Positions 1 through 6,640 of a DNA stretch of 7,923 bases are shown here, piece after piece. Positions within the stretch are counted from its first letter, which is position 1, and the number at the start of each line of letters is the position of its first letter. A model generated the notes under the pieces. The model worked only from the letters and a program-made list of their open reading frames with translations. It made no database searches and was not told where the DNA came from. This DNA comes from Pseudomonadota bacterium (GTDB taxonomy: Bacteria > Pseudomonadota > Gammaproteobacteria > Xanthomonadales > Xanthomonadaceae), in contig JAEWAG010000189.1 in the NCBI GenBank assembly GCA_023391775.1, positions 1-7,923 of the forward strand, written 5' to 3'. The position numbers and the translations under genes are program-made.

Positions 1-771
1 GACCTGGACCAGCTGCGCCGGCTGCTGCGGGTGCGGGCGCGCCCGTTCGCCGGACCCGTCGGCGGCGACCGCAGCCTGCCCGGCACCGAGATCGCCAGGG
101 GGCTGTTCCTGGTCGAGGAGTTCCTGCCGGCGCCCGGCGTTCCGGAGCTGCTGGACGGTGCCTTCGACCGCGGCGAACCCATCGCCTGCGAGGACGTGCT
201 GTTCTTCGACACCGAGACCACCGGCCTGGCCGGCGGCACGGGCACCCGCGCCTTCATGATCGGCGCGGCGGACTGGTGCGGCGCGCAGCTGCGCATCCGC
301 CAGCTGACCCTGGCCAGCATGGGCGCCGAGTCCGCCATGCTCGATGTGTTCGCCAGCTGGCTGCAGCCACGCAGCATCCTGTGCAGCTACAACGGCAAGT
401 GCTACGACGCGCCGCTGCTCAATACCCGGTACCGGCTTGCCCGGCGCAGCAGCCCCCTGCCGGGCCTGCGCCATGTGGACCTGCTGTATCCCACCCGCCG
501 CAGCTACCGCGGCGTGTACGAGAACTGCCGCCTGGCCACGATCGAGCGCAACGTGCTGAAGATCGTGCGCGAGGACGACCTGCCCGGGTCGGAGGCGCCG
601 GCGGCGTGGCTGGGCTACATCCGTGGCGGCGGCAGCGGCCTGCTGCGCCGCGTGCTGGCACACAACCGGCAGGACGTGATCACGCTGTCGCGCCTGCTGG
701 CGTGGCTCGCGCAGCCTCGCACCGGGGAGCCGGCGTTATCGGCGCGTGAAGGCTTGTTGCCGGCGCTGTGA
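1..771 (+). CDS. YprB/MrfB-like DEDD exonuclease (RNase H-like fold), 5' end cut by window
   Basis: Likely a metal-dependent 3'-5' exonuclease of the RNase_H_2 (YprB) family. The frame is open to the left edge (Asp-Leu-Asp-Gln...), so the first GTG at position 31 need not be the start; the true start probably lies just upstream. Seen in sequence: FFDTETTGL with the first acidic pair (Asp at 208-210, Glu at 214-216), a glycine-rich turn and FMIG; the YNGKCYDAPLLNTRY motif with Asp at 406-408; an HVDLLYP strand; and HNRQDVITL with His at 661 and the last metal-binding Asp at 673-675. All four acidic positions are present, so the enzyme looks intact. In Bacillus subtilis the homologue MrfB (YprB) works with the helicase MrfA (YprA) in mitomycin-damage repair; whether a helicase lies upstream here cannot be seen. 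The protein ends about 35 residues after the last motif, so it lacks the C-terminal TPR-like region of the longer Bacillus protein. Family assignment is firm; the repair role is inferred. Confidence 0.85.
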   Translation, partial: DLDQLRRLLRVRARPFAGPVGGDRSLPGTEIARGLFLVEEFLPAPGVPELLDGAFDRGEPIACEDVLFFDTETTGLAGGTGTRAFMIGAADWCGAQLRIRQLTLASMGAESAMLDVFASWLQPRSILCSYNGKCYDAPLLNTRYRLARRSSPLPGLRHVDLLYPTRRSYRGVYENCRLATIERNVLKIVREDDLPGSEAPAAWLGYIRGGGSGLLRRVLAHNRQDVITLSRLLAWLAQPRTGEPALSAREGLLPAL

Positions 772-786
772 TGGCATTCGTGTGAA

Positions 787-798
787 GGCCTGCAGGCC
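787..798. repeat. 12-bp perfect palindrome GGCCTGCAGGCC
   Basis: A perfect 12-base palindrome lies between the exonuclease stop and the candidate -35 element of the halogenase-family gene. It could be a regulator site or a chance GC-rich palindrome. No T-run follows it on the + strand, so it is not a convincing terminator for the exonuclease gene. An 8-base direct repeat, GTGAAGGC, occurs at 746-753 and again at 782-789, running into the palindrome. Confidence 0.4.
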
Positions 799-800
799 GA

Positions 801-829
801 TTGCCGTCACTGGCGGCTGCCCGCATAGT
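801..829 (+). promoter_or_regulatory. Candidate sigma-70 promoter for the halogenase-family gene
   Basis: TTGCCG at 801-806 matches 4 of 6 bases of the -35 consensus. CATAGT at 824-829 matches 4 of 6 bases of the -10 consensus. The spacer is 17 bases. Transcription would begin near 836, giving a short leader of about 27 bases before the ATG at 863. The -10 element lies inside an inverted repeat. Such matches do occur by chance, but the position and spacing suit the downstream gene. Confidence 0.35.
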
Positions 830-835
830 GCGGCA
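818..835. repeat. Inverted repeat overlapping the candidate -10 element
   Basis: CCGCA (821-825), TAG, TGCGG (829-833) is a perfect 5-bp inverted repeat with a 3-base centre. Allowing one extra C it extends to 7-bp arms (818-825 and 829-835). Because it covers the candidate -10 element, it could be an operator or a leader hairpin. This is suggestive only. Confidence 0.35.
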
Positions 836-850
836 TCAGGCCCACGACGC

Positions 851-855
851 AGGAG
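851..855 (+). promoter_or_regulatory. Ribosome binding site AGGAG that sets the halogenase-family start
   Basis: AGGAG lies 7 bases before the ATG at 863, an ideal spacing. It supports 863 over the in-frame GTG at 746, which would add 39 residues of cysteine- and arginine-rich sequence unlike the family and would overlap the exonuclease gene. Confidence 0.75.
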
Positions 856-862
856 CTGCACG

Positions 863-2542
863 ATGCACGGTGACGACCCCGGTCCTTCCCCGGATCCACT
901 GCAGCACAGGGACGTGGTGATCCTGGGAGGTGGCCTGGCCGGCCTCACCCTTGCGCTGCAGTTGCGCCAGCGCAACCCGGACCTGGCGATCACCGTGGTC
1001 GAACGCCGCGCGCACCCGGTGCGCGAGGCCGCGCACAAGGTCGGCGAGTCGACCGTCGAGATCGGCGCGCACTATTTCGCCGACGTGCTGGGCCTGCGCG
1101 AGCACCTGGATACCGAGCAGGTACGCAAGTACGGCCTGCGCTACTTCTTCACCGACGGCCAGTACCGGGTGCAGGACTGCAGCGAGATGGGCGTCAGCCA
1201 CCTGTTGCCGACGCCGTCCTGGCAGCTGGATCGCGGCCGCTTCGAGAACTTCCTGGGCGACAGGGTGCGCGAGGCCGGCGTGGAGTTCCTCGACCAGGCG
1301 GTGGTGCGCACGCTGGAGCTGTCCGAATCCGACGCGCCGCACCGGGTGGAGTTCGAGCATGCCGGCGCGCGCCGTGCGATCAGCGCGCGCTTCGTGGTCG
1401 ACGCCTCCGGCCGCGCCGGGCTGATCAAGCGCAAGCTGGATCTGGCCCAGCCCAACGACCACGACGCCAACGCGGTGTGGTGGCGCATCGACGCACAGAC
1501 CGACCTGGACCAGTGGTCGGATGACCCTTGGTGGCGGCAGCGTTTCGCGCCTGCGCGCAGGGTCAACTCCACCAACCACATGTGCGGGCCCGGCTACTGG
1601 TTCTGGCTGATCCCCCTGGCCTCCGGCTCGCATTCGCTGGGCATCGTCTGCGACGCGAAGATGCATCCGCTGGAGACCATGAACACCCACGCCAAGGCGA
1701 TGGAGTGGCTGCGCAAGCACCAGCCGCGCGTGCACGAGGCGCTGGACCGGCCGGAGTACACGCTGCAGGACTTCCTGTTCCTGAGGCACTTCTCCTACGG
1801 CTGCAGGCAGGTCTACTCCGAGCACCGCTGGGCGCTGACCGGCGAAGCCGGCCTGTTCCTGGATCCGTTCTACTCGCCGGGCAGCGACTTCATCGCCATC
1901 AGCAACACCTACGTGTGCGAGCTGGTGGAGCTGGACCGCGCCGGCAAGCGCATCGGTCCGTACGCCGAGTTCTACCAGCAGCTGTACTTTTCCTTCTACG
2001 AAAACACGCTGACCCTCTATCAGGACCAGTACCCGATCTTCGGCCACCCGCAGGTGATGCCGGTCAAGGTGCTGTGGGACTACGTCTTCTATTGGGCGCT
2101 GCTGGCACCGCTGTTCTTCAGCCGGCGCCAGGCCGACCTGGGCATCCTCTCGCGGCTCAAGCCGCATTTCGCCGAGGGCCGGGCACTGAACCTGGCCATG
2201 CAGCGGCTGATGCGCGAATGGGGCACCCGGGACAGCGCGCCGGACCTGGCCCAGGCCCGCGCCTTCGACCAGTACGAGCTGGACTGGTGCCGCGAGATGA
2301 ACGGCGCGCTGGCCGACGTGCTGGACGACGACGCCTACGTGGCACGCACGCAGCGCTGGGTCGCGGGCATGCGCCAGCTTGCGGCCGAGGTGCTGGCCCT
2401 GGCCCGCGGCATCGTGCCGGACATCGGCGACCACGGCCTGGATGCACTGCTCGCCGGCCACGACATGGATGCACACCCGGAGATGCTGCCGGCGCACTGG
2501 TTCAGTCCGGCGGAACGCCCATTGGCGGCGGCCAGCGCCTGA
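863..2542 (+). CDS. Flavin-dependent halogenase-family (tryptophan halogenase-like) FAD monooxygenase
   Basis: A 559-residue FAD-binding protein of the flavin-dependent halogenase superfamily. These enzymes use FADH2 and O2, normally supplied with a flavin reductase, to make HOCl/HOBr that is guided to a lysine near the substrate. Seen: a Rossmann FAD motif GGGLAGLTLA (22-31); the ribose-binding Glu47; GESTVE (61-66); RKYGLRYFF, whose Lys89 aligns with the catalytic Lys79 of PrnA; WFWLIP (246-251), an exact match to the halogenase WxWxIP signature; and GEAGLFLDPFYSPGSDF (327-343), the second flavin motif. At the position of the catalytic Glu of tryptophan halogenases (DPxES) this protein has Tyr337, closer to the DPxFSSG form of phenol/pyrrole halogenases such as PltA. 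The C-terminal part from about residue 440 is helical and of unknown role. The start follows a good Shine-Dalgarno sequence. The gene stands alone: no reductase, carrier protein or synthase is adjacent. A substrate cannot be named; an oxygenase or reductase without halogenating activity is also possible. A link to the brominated xanthomonadin pigments of this family of bacteria is speculation. Confidence 0.8.
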   Translation: MHGDDPGPSPDPLQHRDVVILGGGLAGLTLALQLRQRNPDLAITVVERRAHPVREAAHKVGESTVEIGAHYFADVLGLREHLDTEQVRKYGLRYFFTDGQYRVQDCSEMGVSHLLPTPSWQLDRGRFENFLGDRVREAGVEFLDQAVVRTLELSESDAPHRVEFEHAGARRAISARFVVDASGRAGLIKRKLDLAQPNDHDANAVWWRIDAQTDLDQWSDDPWWRQRFAPARRVNSTNHMCGPGYWFWLIPLASGSHSLGIVCDAKMHPLETMNTHAKAMEWLRKHQPRVHEALDRPEYTLQDFLFLRHFSYGCRQVYSEHRWALTGEAGLFLDPFYSPGSDFIAISNTYVCELVELDRAGKRIGPYAEFYQQLYFSFYENTLTLYQDQYPIFGHPQVMPVKVLWDYVFYWALLAPLFFSRRQADLGILSRLKPHFAEGRALNLAMQRLMREWGTRDSAPDLAQARAFDQYELDWCREMNGALADVLDDDAYVARTQRWVAGMRQLAAEVLALARGIVPDIGDHGLDALLAGHDMDAHPEMLPAHWFSPAERPLAAASA

Positions 2543-2638
2543 GCGGGCGCTTCATCACGGCGCGGCCGGATCACGCCAAGCTGCGTCACACGGATCGTCT
2601 GCGGGCGCCGGGACGTTCGCGTGAGCGACGCGCGGGGA
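2543..2638. other. Convergent intergenic region without a clear terminator
   Basis: These 96 bases separate the ends of the converging halogenase-family and membrane-protein genes. A 4-bp hairpin, TCGC-GTGA-GCGA, lies at 2617-2628, but it has no T-run on either strand. I see no convincing intrinsic terminator, so termination is probably Rho-dependent or the transcripts may overlap. Confidence 0.5.
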
Positions 2639-3100
2639 CTAGCGCAGCACGCCCCGCTGCGCGAGCCGGCGGCTGTAGAGGGCCAGTGACGCCGTCAGCA
2701 CCGCGATCACCAGCGGCATCATCCACAGCGCGCCCAGCATCGCGCGTCCGTCGCCCAGCACCAGGGCGTGCAGCATGTAGACCAGGCCGCCGGCCAGCGA
2801 CAGCGCGAAGCTGGCGGCGGCGAACGACGAGCGCATCAGCAGCGACAGGGCGCCGGCCAGGCCGCCCCACACCGCCGCCGTCCAGCCGAGCATCGCCCAG
2901 GCAGGCACCTGGCTGAACCACGCCACCTGCGCCTCGCTCATGCCCGAGGCGCGGTAGAACTGCGCGCCCAGGGCCAGGCTCATCACGTGATCGAAAGCCG
3001 CCGCCAGGCTGTAGAGCAGGAATACAGCGCCCAGCAGCCGGGCATGCCACGGCATCCGCATCCCCGCACGCCCCCCGGCGCGCCCGATTCGACCTTCCAT
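2639..3100 (-). CDS. Small uncharacterised four-helix inner-membrane protein
   Basis: A 153-residue protein of unknown function. Four hydrophobic segments can be seen at about residues 20-42, 66-89, 92-115 and 120-142, with a basic N-terminus (MEGRIGRAGGRAGMR) and a basic C-terminal tail (SRRLAQRGVLR). By the positive-inside rule both ends would be cytoplasmic. Between helices 1 and 2 lies a short loop with FYRASGMSEAQVAWF. The ATG at 3100 is preceded by GGAG (3108-3111) at 7 bases, which favours it over the ATG at 3202; the ATGs at 3061 and 3055 are alternatives. It resembles small membrane proteins found in Xanthomonadaceae and other proteobacteria, some loosely labelled sugar transporters, but nothing here supports transport. 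It follows the symporter gene on the same strand after 118 bases, so it may be the tail of that operon or have its own promoter. Confidence 0.75.
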   Translation of the reverse strand: MEGRIGRAGGRAGMRMPWHARLLGAVFLLYSLAAAFDHVMSLALGAQFYRASGMSEAQVAWFSQVPAWAMLGWTAAVWGGLAGALSLLMRSSFAAASFALSLAGGLVYMLHALVLGDGRAMLGALWMMPLVIAVLTASLALYSRRLAQRGVLR

Positions 3101-3218
3101 GATCCGGCTCCATGCTGGCAACGGCGCCACTCTGCACCGGGCGACGGCGCGGCGGCAGGCCACGAGGTCACCGTGACCATATGCACAGGGCGATGAAACC
3201 ACTGCCGCGTGGGGTGCC
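3101..3218 (-). other. Intergenic region between symporter and membrane-protein genes
   Basis: These 118 bases hold the ribosome binding site of the membrane-protein gene and one clear palindrome (3166-3178). I found no well-spaced -35/-10 pair on the - strand and no intrinsic terminator after the symporter. The only nearby hairpin is a 5-bp stem across the symporter stop (3213-3217 with 3224-3228), which has no T-run. Confidence 0.5.
3166..3178. promoter_or_regulatory. Perfect inverted repeat GGTCAC-C-GTGACC, possible operator
   Basis: Two 6-base arms flank a single central base, giving a dyad typical of sites for dimeric regulators. It lies 65 bases upstream of the membrane-protein start at 3100 and about 40 bases past the end of the symporter gene. 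No regulator gene is nearby, so the binding protein is unknown. As a hairpin its one-base loop is too tight, which favours a protein-binding role over an RNA structure. Confidence 0.4.
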
Positions 3219-4532
3219 TCAGAGCACCAGGTCCAGCGCCAGCACGCCGGCCAGGCCGACTACCGAGATAGTGGTCTCCATCACCGTCCATGAGGAGAAC
3301 GTCTGCTTCATGGACAGGTTGAAGAACTCCTTGAACATCCAGAACGCCGAGTCGTTGACGTGCGAGCCGAACACGCTGCCGGCGCCCACGGCCAGCACCA
3401 TCAGCTCCGGCGAAGCGCCGGTGGTGGCGATCAGCGGGCCGACCACGCCGGCGGCGGTGATCACCGCCACGGTGGACGAGCCGATCATCACCCGCAGCAG
3501 CGCGGTGGCCAGCCAGGCGAACAGCAGCGGCGGCATCTGCCAGGCGCTGGCCAGCGAGGCGATGGTTGCGCCCACGCCACTGTCCACCAGCACCTGCTTG
3601 AACACGCCGCCGGCGGTGATGATCAGCAGGATCACCGCGATGCCGCCGATGGCCGCATTGAGCCAGCGGGTCTGCATCTCCAGGCCGACGCCACGCCGGT
3701 AGCCCAGCCAGTAGAAGGCCACCAGGGTCGAAAGCAGCAGGGCGACGGTCGGGTTGCCGAGGAACAGCAGCGCGGTGCGCACGGCGCTGTCCGGCAGCAG
3801 GCCGTCGGCCAGCACCGAGATGCTGATCAGCAGCACCGGCGACAGCGCGATCAGGAACGAGCTCCACGCGCCGGGGGGCGCGGCCTCCGGTGCATCCGGA
3901 TCAGTGGTGAACAGGTCCGGCAGCGGCGGGTTGATCGCGGTCATGCGCCGGGCCAGCCACGGCCCGGCGATCACCACCGCCGGGATCGCCATGACGATGC
4001 CGTACAGCAGGGTGCGGCCCATGTCCGCGCCGAAGGCGTTGACCAGCACCACCGGCCCGGGATGCGGCGGCAGGAAGCAGTGCGTGGTGCTGAGCGAGGC
4101 GACGGTGGGAATGGCCAGCTGCAGGATCGGCAGGCCGGTACGCCGGGCCAGCGAGAAGATCAGCGGCACCAGGATGATGAAGCCGGCATTGAAGTACAGC
4201 GGGATGCCGACCAGGAAGCCGGTCAGCAGCAGCGCCCACTGGATGTTGCGCTCGCCGAAGCGCGCGATCAGCGTGGTGGCGATCTTCTCCGCCGCCCCGC
4301 TCTCCTCCAGCACCTTGCCGAGGATCGCGCCCAGCACGATCACCAGCGCCAGCCCGGCCAGGGTGCTGCCCACGCCCGCGTCGATGGTCTTCAGCAGCTG
4401 CTGCGGCTCGATGCCCAGCAGCAGGCCCATCGGAATGGCCACCACCAGCAGCGAAAGGAACGGACTGAGCTTGCGCGCGGTGAGGAAGATCTGCAGCGCG
4501 ATGGCCGCGGCGATGATGAGGAAGGTGGTCAT
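3219..4532 (-). CDS. GntP-family gluconate/sugar-acid:H+ symporter
   Basis: A 437-residue inner-membrane proton symporter of the GntP family, the same length as E. coli GntT (438). It is hydrophobic along almost its whole length, with roughly 12-14 membrane segments. Family signatures seen: GSTLAGLALVIVLGAILGKV starting near residue 55, HCFLPPHPGP (151-160), GSSTVAVITAAGVVGPL, and GSHVNDSAFWMFKEFF (389-404). The ATG at 4532 has GGGGAG (4539-4544) 6 bases upstream and gives the normal family N-terminus. The in-frame ATG at 4589 would add 19 Pro/Ala-rich residues and is less likely. The gene follows the xylonate dehydratase by 69 bases on the same strand, so the likely substrate is D-xylonate or a related aldonate rather than gluconate itself. 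E. coli likewise carries a GntP-family gene, yjhF, beside yjhG. The family is certain; the substrate is inferred from context. Confidence 0.92.
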   Translation of the reverse strand: MTTFLIIAAAIALQIFLTARKLSPFLSLLVVAIPMGLLLGIEPQQLLKTIDAGVGSTLAGLALVIVLGAILGKVLEESGAAEKIATTLIARFGERNIQWALLLTGFLVGIPLYFNAGFIILVPLIFSLARRTGLPILQLAIPTVASLSTTHCFLPPHPGPVVLVNAFGADMGRTLLYGIVMAIPAVVIAGPWLARRMTAINPPLPDLFTTDPDAPEAAPPGAWSSFLIALSPVLLISISVLADGLLPDSAVRTALLFLGNPTVALLLSTLVAFYWLGYRRGVGLEMQTRWLNAAIGGIAVILLIITAGGVFKQVLVDSGVGATIASLASAWQMPPLLFAWLATALLRVMIGSSTVAVITAAGVVGPLIATTGASPELMVLAVGAGSVFGSHVNDSAFWMFKEFFNLSMKQTFSSWTVMETTISVVGLAGVLALDLVL

Positions 4533-4538
4533 CGGGAG

Positions 4539-4544
4539 CTCCCC
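4539..4544 (-). promoter_or_regulatory. Ribosome binding site GGGGAG of the symporter gene
   Basis: GGGGAG ends 6 bases before the ATG at 4532 and decides that start over the ATG at 4589. It sits inside a 10-base palindrome, GGGAGCTCCC (4534-4543), which as RNA could form only a 3-bp stem. Confidence 0.7.
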
Positions 4545-4564
4545 GTAATGCGAAGAAGGCGCGA

Positions 4565-4582
4565 CGCCGGCGCGTGCCGGCG
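4565..4582. repeat. GC-rich hairpin between dehydratase and symporter genes
   Basis: CGCCGGC (4565-4571), a 4-base loop and GCCGGCG (4576-4582) form a perfect 7-bp, all-GC stem-loop in the 69-base gap. On the - strand it is followed by TCGCGCCTTCTTCG, which is pyrimidine-rich but not a true T-run. It may reduce read-through or protect the upstream mRNA, giving different levels of dehydratase and symporter. GCCGGC is common in such GC-rich DNA, so chance is possible. Confidence 0.4.
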
Positions 4583-4601
4583 CGGGCATGGACCTGCGAC
4601 G

Positions 4602-6629
4602 TCAGCGCTCCTGCACCGGATCCTGTGCACGCTGCCGCGCCAGGGCCTCGCGGCCCGCGCGCAGGGTTTCGACGATGGCGTCCACGTCGTAGACGCAGCC
4701 GCCCCAGGTGCCGCCGCTGGCTTCCTGCAGCGCCGCCCACAGCCGGGTATCGGCCGGCAGGCGCGGATGCGGGGCGATCGCCGGATGCACCGGGCGCAAG
4801 GCCAGCAGCGCAGCGGCCTCCTCCGCCGGCAGCGGCCGGTCGATGTCGGTGCCGATGAAGTCGATCCGACCCTCGAGCGTGTTGCGGTCGATCTCGATCC
4901 GCACCAGGTCGCCGTCGCGCAGGCGGCCGATCGGGCCACCGGCCAGCGCCTCCGGGCCGACGTGGCCGATGCAGGCACCGGTGGAGACGCCGGAGAAGCG
5001 CGCGTCGGTCAGCACCGGCACGTGCTTGCCCCAGGGCAGGTACTTGAGCGCGGAGGTGAGCTGGTAGGTCTCCTCCATGCCGGTGCCGGCCGGGCCGCAG
5101 CCGGCCAGCACGACGACGTCGCCGGCCACCACCGCGCTCTGGTCCTTGGCCTTGATCGCGGCGATCGCCTCGCGCTCGGTGGCGAACACCCGCGCCGGCC
5201 CGGTGTGGCGGTAGACGTTGTCCGCGTCGACCACGGTCGGGTCGATCGAGGTGGCCTTGATCACCGAGCCGTCCGGGGCGAGGTTGCCGACCGGGAACAC
5301 CAGCGCCGAGGTCAGGCCCGCCGCGCGCGCCGCGTCGGGGCCCATGATCACGTGGGCCGGATCGACGCCGTCGAGCTCCAGCAGGCGCTGGCGGGCGATG
5401 CGGCGCGCCTCGCTGTGCTCCCACCACTCCAGGTTCTCGCCCACGCTGCGGCCGCTGACGGTGGGCGCGTCCAGGTGCAGCAGGCCCATGTCGCGCAGGT
5501 GCAGCATCACCTCGGGCACGCCGCCGGCCATGAACACCTGCACCGTGGGATGGTGGCGCGGGCCGTTGGGCAGCGCGTCGACCAGGCGCGGGGTGGCGCG
5601 ATTGGCTGCGGTCCAGTCGGCCACGGTGGGCGCGGCCAGGCCGGCCGCGCGCGCGATCGCCGGCACGTGCAGCAGCAGGTTGGTGGAACCGCCGAAGGCC
5701 GCATGTACCAGCAACGCGTTTTCCAGCGCCTTGCGGCTGAGGATCGCCGACAGCGGCGTGCCGGCATTGGCCAGCTGCATCAGCGCCAGCGCCGAGCGCC
5801 GCGCCATGTCCAGCCACACCGGCTCGCCGGAAGGCGCCAGCGCGCTGTGCGGCAAGGCAATCCCCAGCGCCTCGGCGATCACCTGCGAGGTCGCTGCGGT
5901 GCCGAGGAACTGACAGCCGCCACCGGGAGAGCCGCAGGCCCGGCAGCCCATCGCCGCCGCGTGTTCGAGGTCGATCAGCCCGTGCGCGTAGCGCGCGCCG
6001 ATGGTCTGCACCTTGGCCGTGTCCTCGGCGCCGCGCGCCGGCAGGGTGACCCCGCCGGGCACGATCACGCCGGGCAGCTCGCCGCAGCCGGCCAGGGCCA
6101 GCATCATCGCCGGCAGGCCCTTGTCGCAGGTGGCGATGCCCAGCACGCCGCGGCGCGTGGGCAGCGAGCGCACCAGGCGGCGCATGGTCATCGCCGCGTC
6201 GTTGCGGTACGGCAGGCTGTCGAACATGCCGGTGGTGCCCTGGGTGCGCCCGTCGCAGGGGTCCGAGCACATCACCGAGAAAGGCAGGCCGCCATTGCCG
6301 GCGAACGTCTGCGCGGCCTCCCGCACCAGCTTGTCGATCTCCCAGTGGCCGGTATGCAGGCCAAGGGCAACCGGCTGGCCGTCCTCGGCACGCAGGCCAC
6401 CCTGGGTGCTGAGGATCAGGTAGGGATCGCGCGCGATCTCGCTGGCGCGCCAGCCCATGCCGGCGTTCTGGGTCATGCCGAACAGGTGCCCGCTCGGCGC
6501 CTCGCGCAGGGTGGCGTCGTCGATCGGCAGGCGGCCGGCCGGGCCGGCGCCGGAAGTGCGGGTGACGGCCAGCGCGCTGCCGTCCCCGAGGATGCTGTCG
6601 AGGACAGCGGCGCGACCGTCACCGTGCAT
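4602..6629 (-). CDS. yjhG: D-xylonate dehydratase, YjhG/YagF family (IlvD/Edd superfamily)
   Basis: A 675-residue cytoplasmic Fe-S dehydratase that would convert D-xylonate to 2-keto-3-deoxy-D-xylonate (EC 4.2.1.82). It resembles E. coli YjhG (655 residues) along its whole length, including [69 protein letters not shown] and [15 protein letters not shown]. Likely Fe-S ligands are Cys125 (DPCDG), Cys168 (ATCDKG) and Cys239 (GGGCQF). Lys170 of the CDK motif is the Mg-site lysine, and Ser546 (DARFSG) the likely catalytic base, by analogy with characterised superfamily members. The ATG at 6629 follows GAGGA (6636-6640), which overlaps the stop of the upstream dehydrogenase gene; the gap is only 9 bases, so translation is probably coupled. 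Its neighbours, an alpha-ketoglutarate-semialdehyde-type dehydrogenase and a GntP symporter, fit sugar-acid use by the Weimberg route. Activity on related acids such as L-arabinonate or D-gluconate cannot be excluded. The family call is very secure. Confidence 0.93.
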   Translation of the reverse strand: MHGDGRAAVLDSILGDGSALAVTRTSGAGPAGRLPIDDATLREAPSGHLFGMTQNAGMGWRASEIARDPYLILSTQGGLRAEDGQPVALGLHTGHWEIDKLVREAAQTFAGNGGLPFSVMCSDPCDGRTQGTTGMFDSLPYRNDAAMTMRRLVRSLPTRRGVLGIATCDKGLPAMMLALAGCGELPGVIVPGGVTLPARGAEDTAKVQTIGARYAHGLIDLEHAAAMGCRACGSPGGGCQFLGTAATSQVIAEALGIALPHSALAPSGEPVWLDMARRSALALMQLANAGTPLSAILSRKALENALLVHAAFGGSTNLLLHVPAIARAAGLAAPTVADWTAANRATPRLVDALPNGPRHHPTVQVFMAGGVPEVMLHLRDMGLLHLDAPTVSGRSVGENLEWWEHSEARRIARQRLLELDGVDPAHVIMGPDAARAAGLTSALVFPVGNLAPDGSVIKATSIDPTVVDADNVYRHTGPARVFATEREAIAAIKAKDQSAVVAGDVVVLAGCGPAGTGMEETYQLTSALKYLPWGKHVPVLTDARFSGVSTGACIGHVGPEALAGGPIGRLRDGDLVRIEIDRNTLEGRIDFIGTDIDRPLPAEEAAALLALRPVHPAIAPHPRLPADTRLWAALQEASGGTWGGCVYDVDAIVETLRAGREALARQRAQDPVQER

Positions 6630-6635
6630 GCCAGG

Positions 6636-6640
6636 TCCTC
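6636..6640 (-). promoter_or_regulatory. Ribosome binding site GAGGA overlapping the upstream stop codon
   Basis: GAGGA shares bases with the TGA stop (6639-6641) of the dehydrogenase gene and ends 6 bases before the dehydratase ATG at 6629. This arrangement is typical of translational coupling within an operon and supports co-expression of the two enzymes. Confidence 0.7.

Noticed and set aside
746..862. Extended GTG start for the halogenase-family gene
   Set aside because: It would overlap the exonuclease gene and add 39 residues unlike the family, while the ATG at 863 has an ideal AGGAG site.
836..2497. A 553-codon open frame on the - strand opposite the halogenase-family gene
   Set aside because: It lies fully antisense to a gene with clear family motifs, its translation has no recognisable domain, and its His/Val/Gln/Arg-rich composition is that of a shadow frame in high-GC DNA.
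2617..2628. Small hairpin in the convergent gap as a bidirectional terminator
   Set aside because: Only a 4-bp stem without T-runs; such stems are expected by chance at this GC content.
3213..3228. 5-bp hairpin across the symporter stop codon as a terminator
   Set aside because: The stem is short and has no T-run downstream on the - strand.
2983..3867. A 294-codon - strand open frame spanning the symporter end and the 3101-3218 gap
   Set aside because: It is out of frame with the symporter, low in complexity and lacks motifs. The symporter frame reads through to a normal C-terminus, so no frameshift is needed.
4534..4543. GGGAGCTCCC palindrome over the symporter ribosome binding site as a translational switch
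   Set aside because: As RNA it forms at most a 3-bp stem, too weak to hide the site; the palindrome is mostly a by-product of the Shine-Dalgarno sequence.
3901..6270. A 789-codon open frame on the - strand overlapping the dehydratase and symporter genes
   Set aside because: Same strand but another frame of two well-supported genes. The translation is Arg/Ala/Gly-rich without family motifs, so it is a GC-driven artefact rather than a frameshift or fusion.
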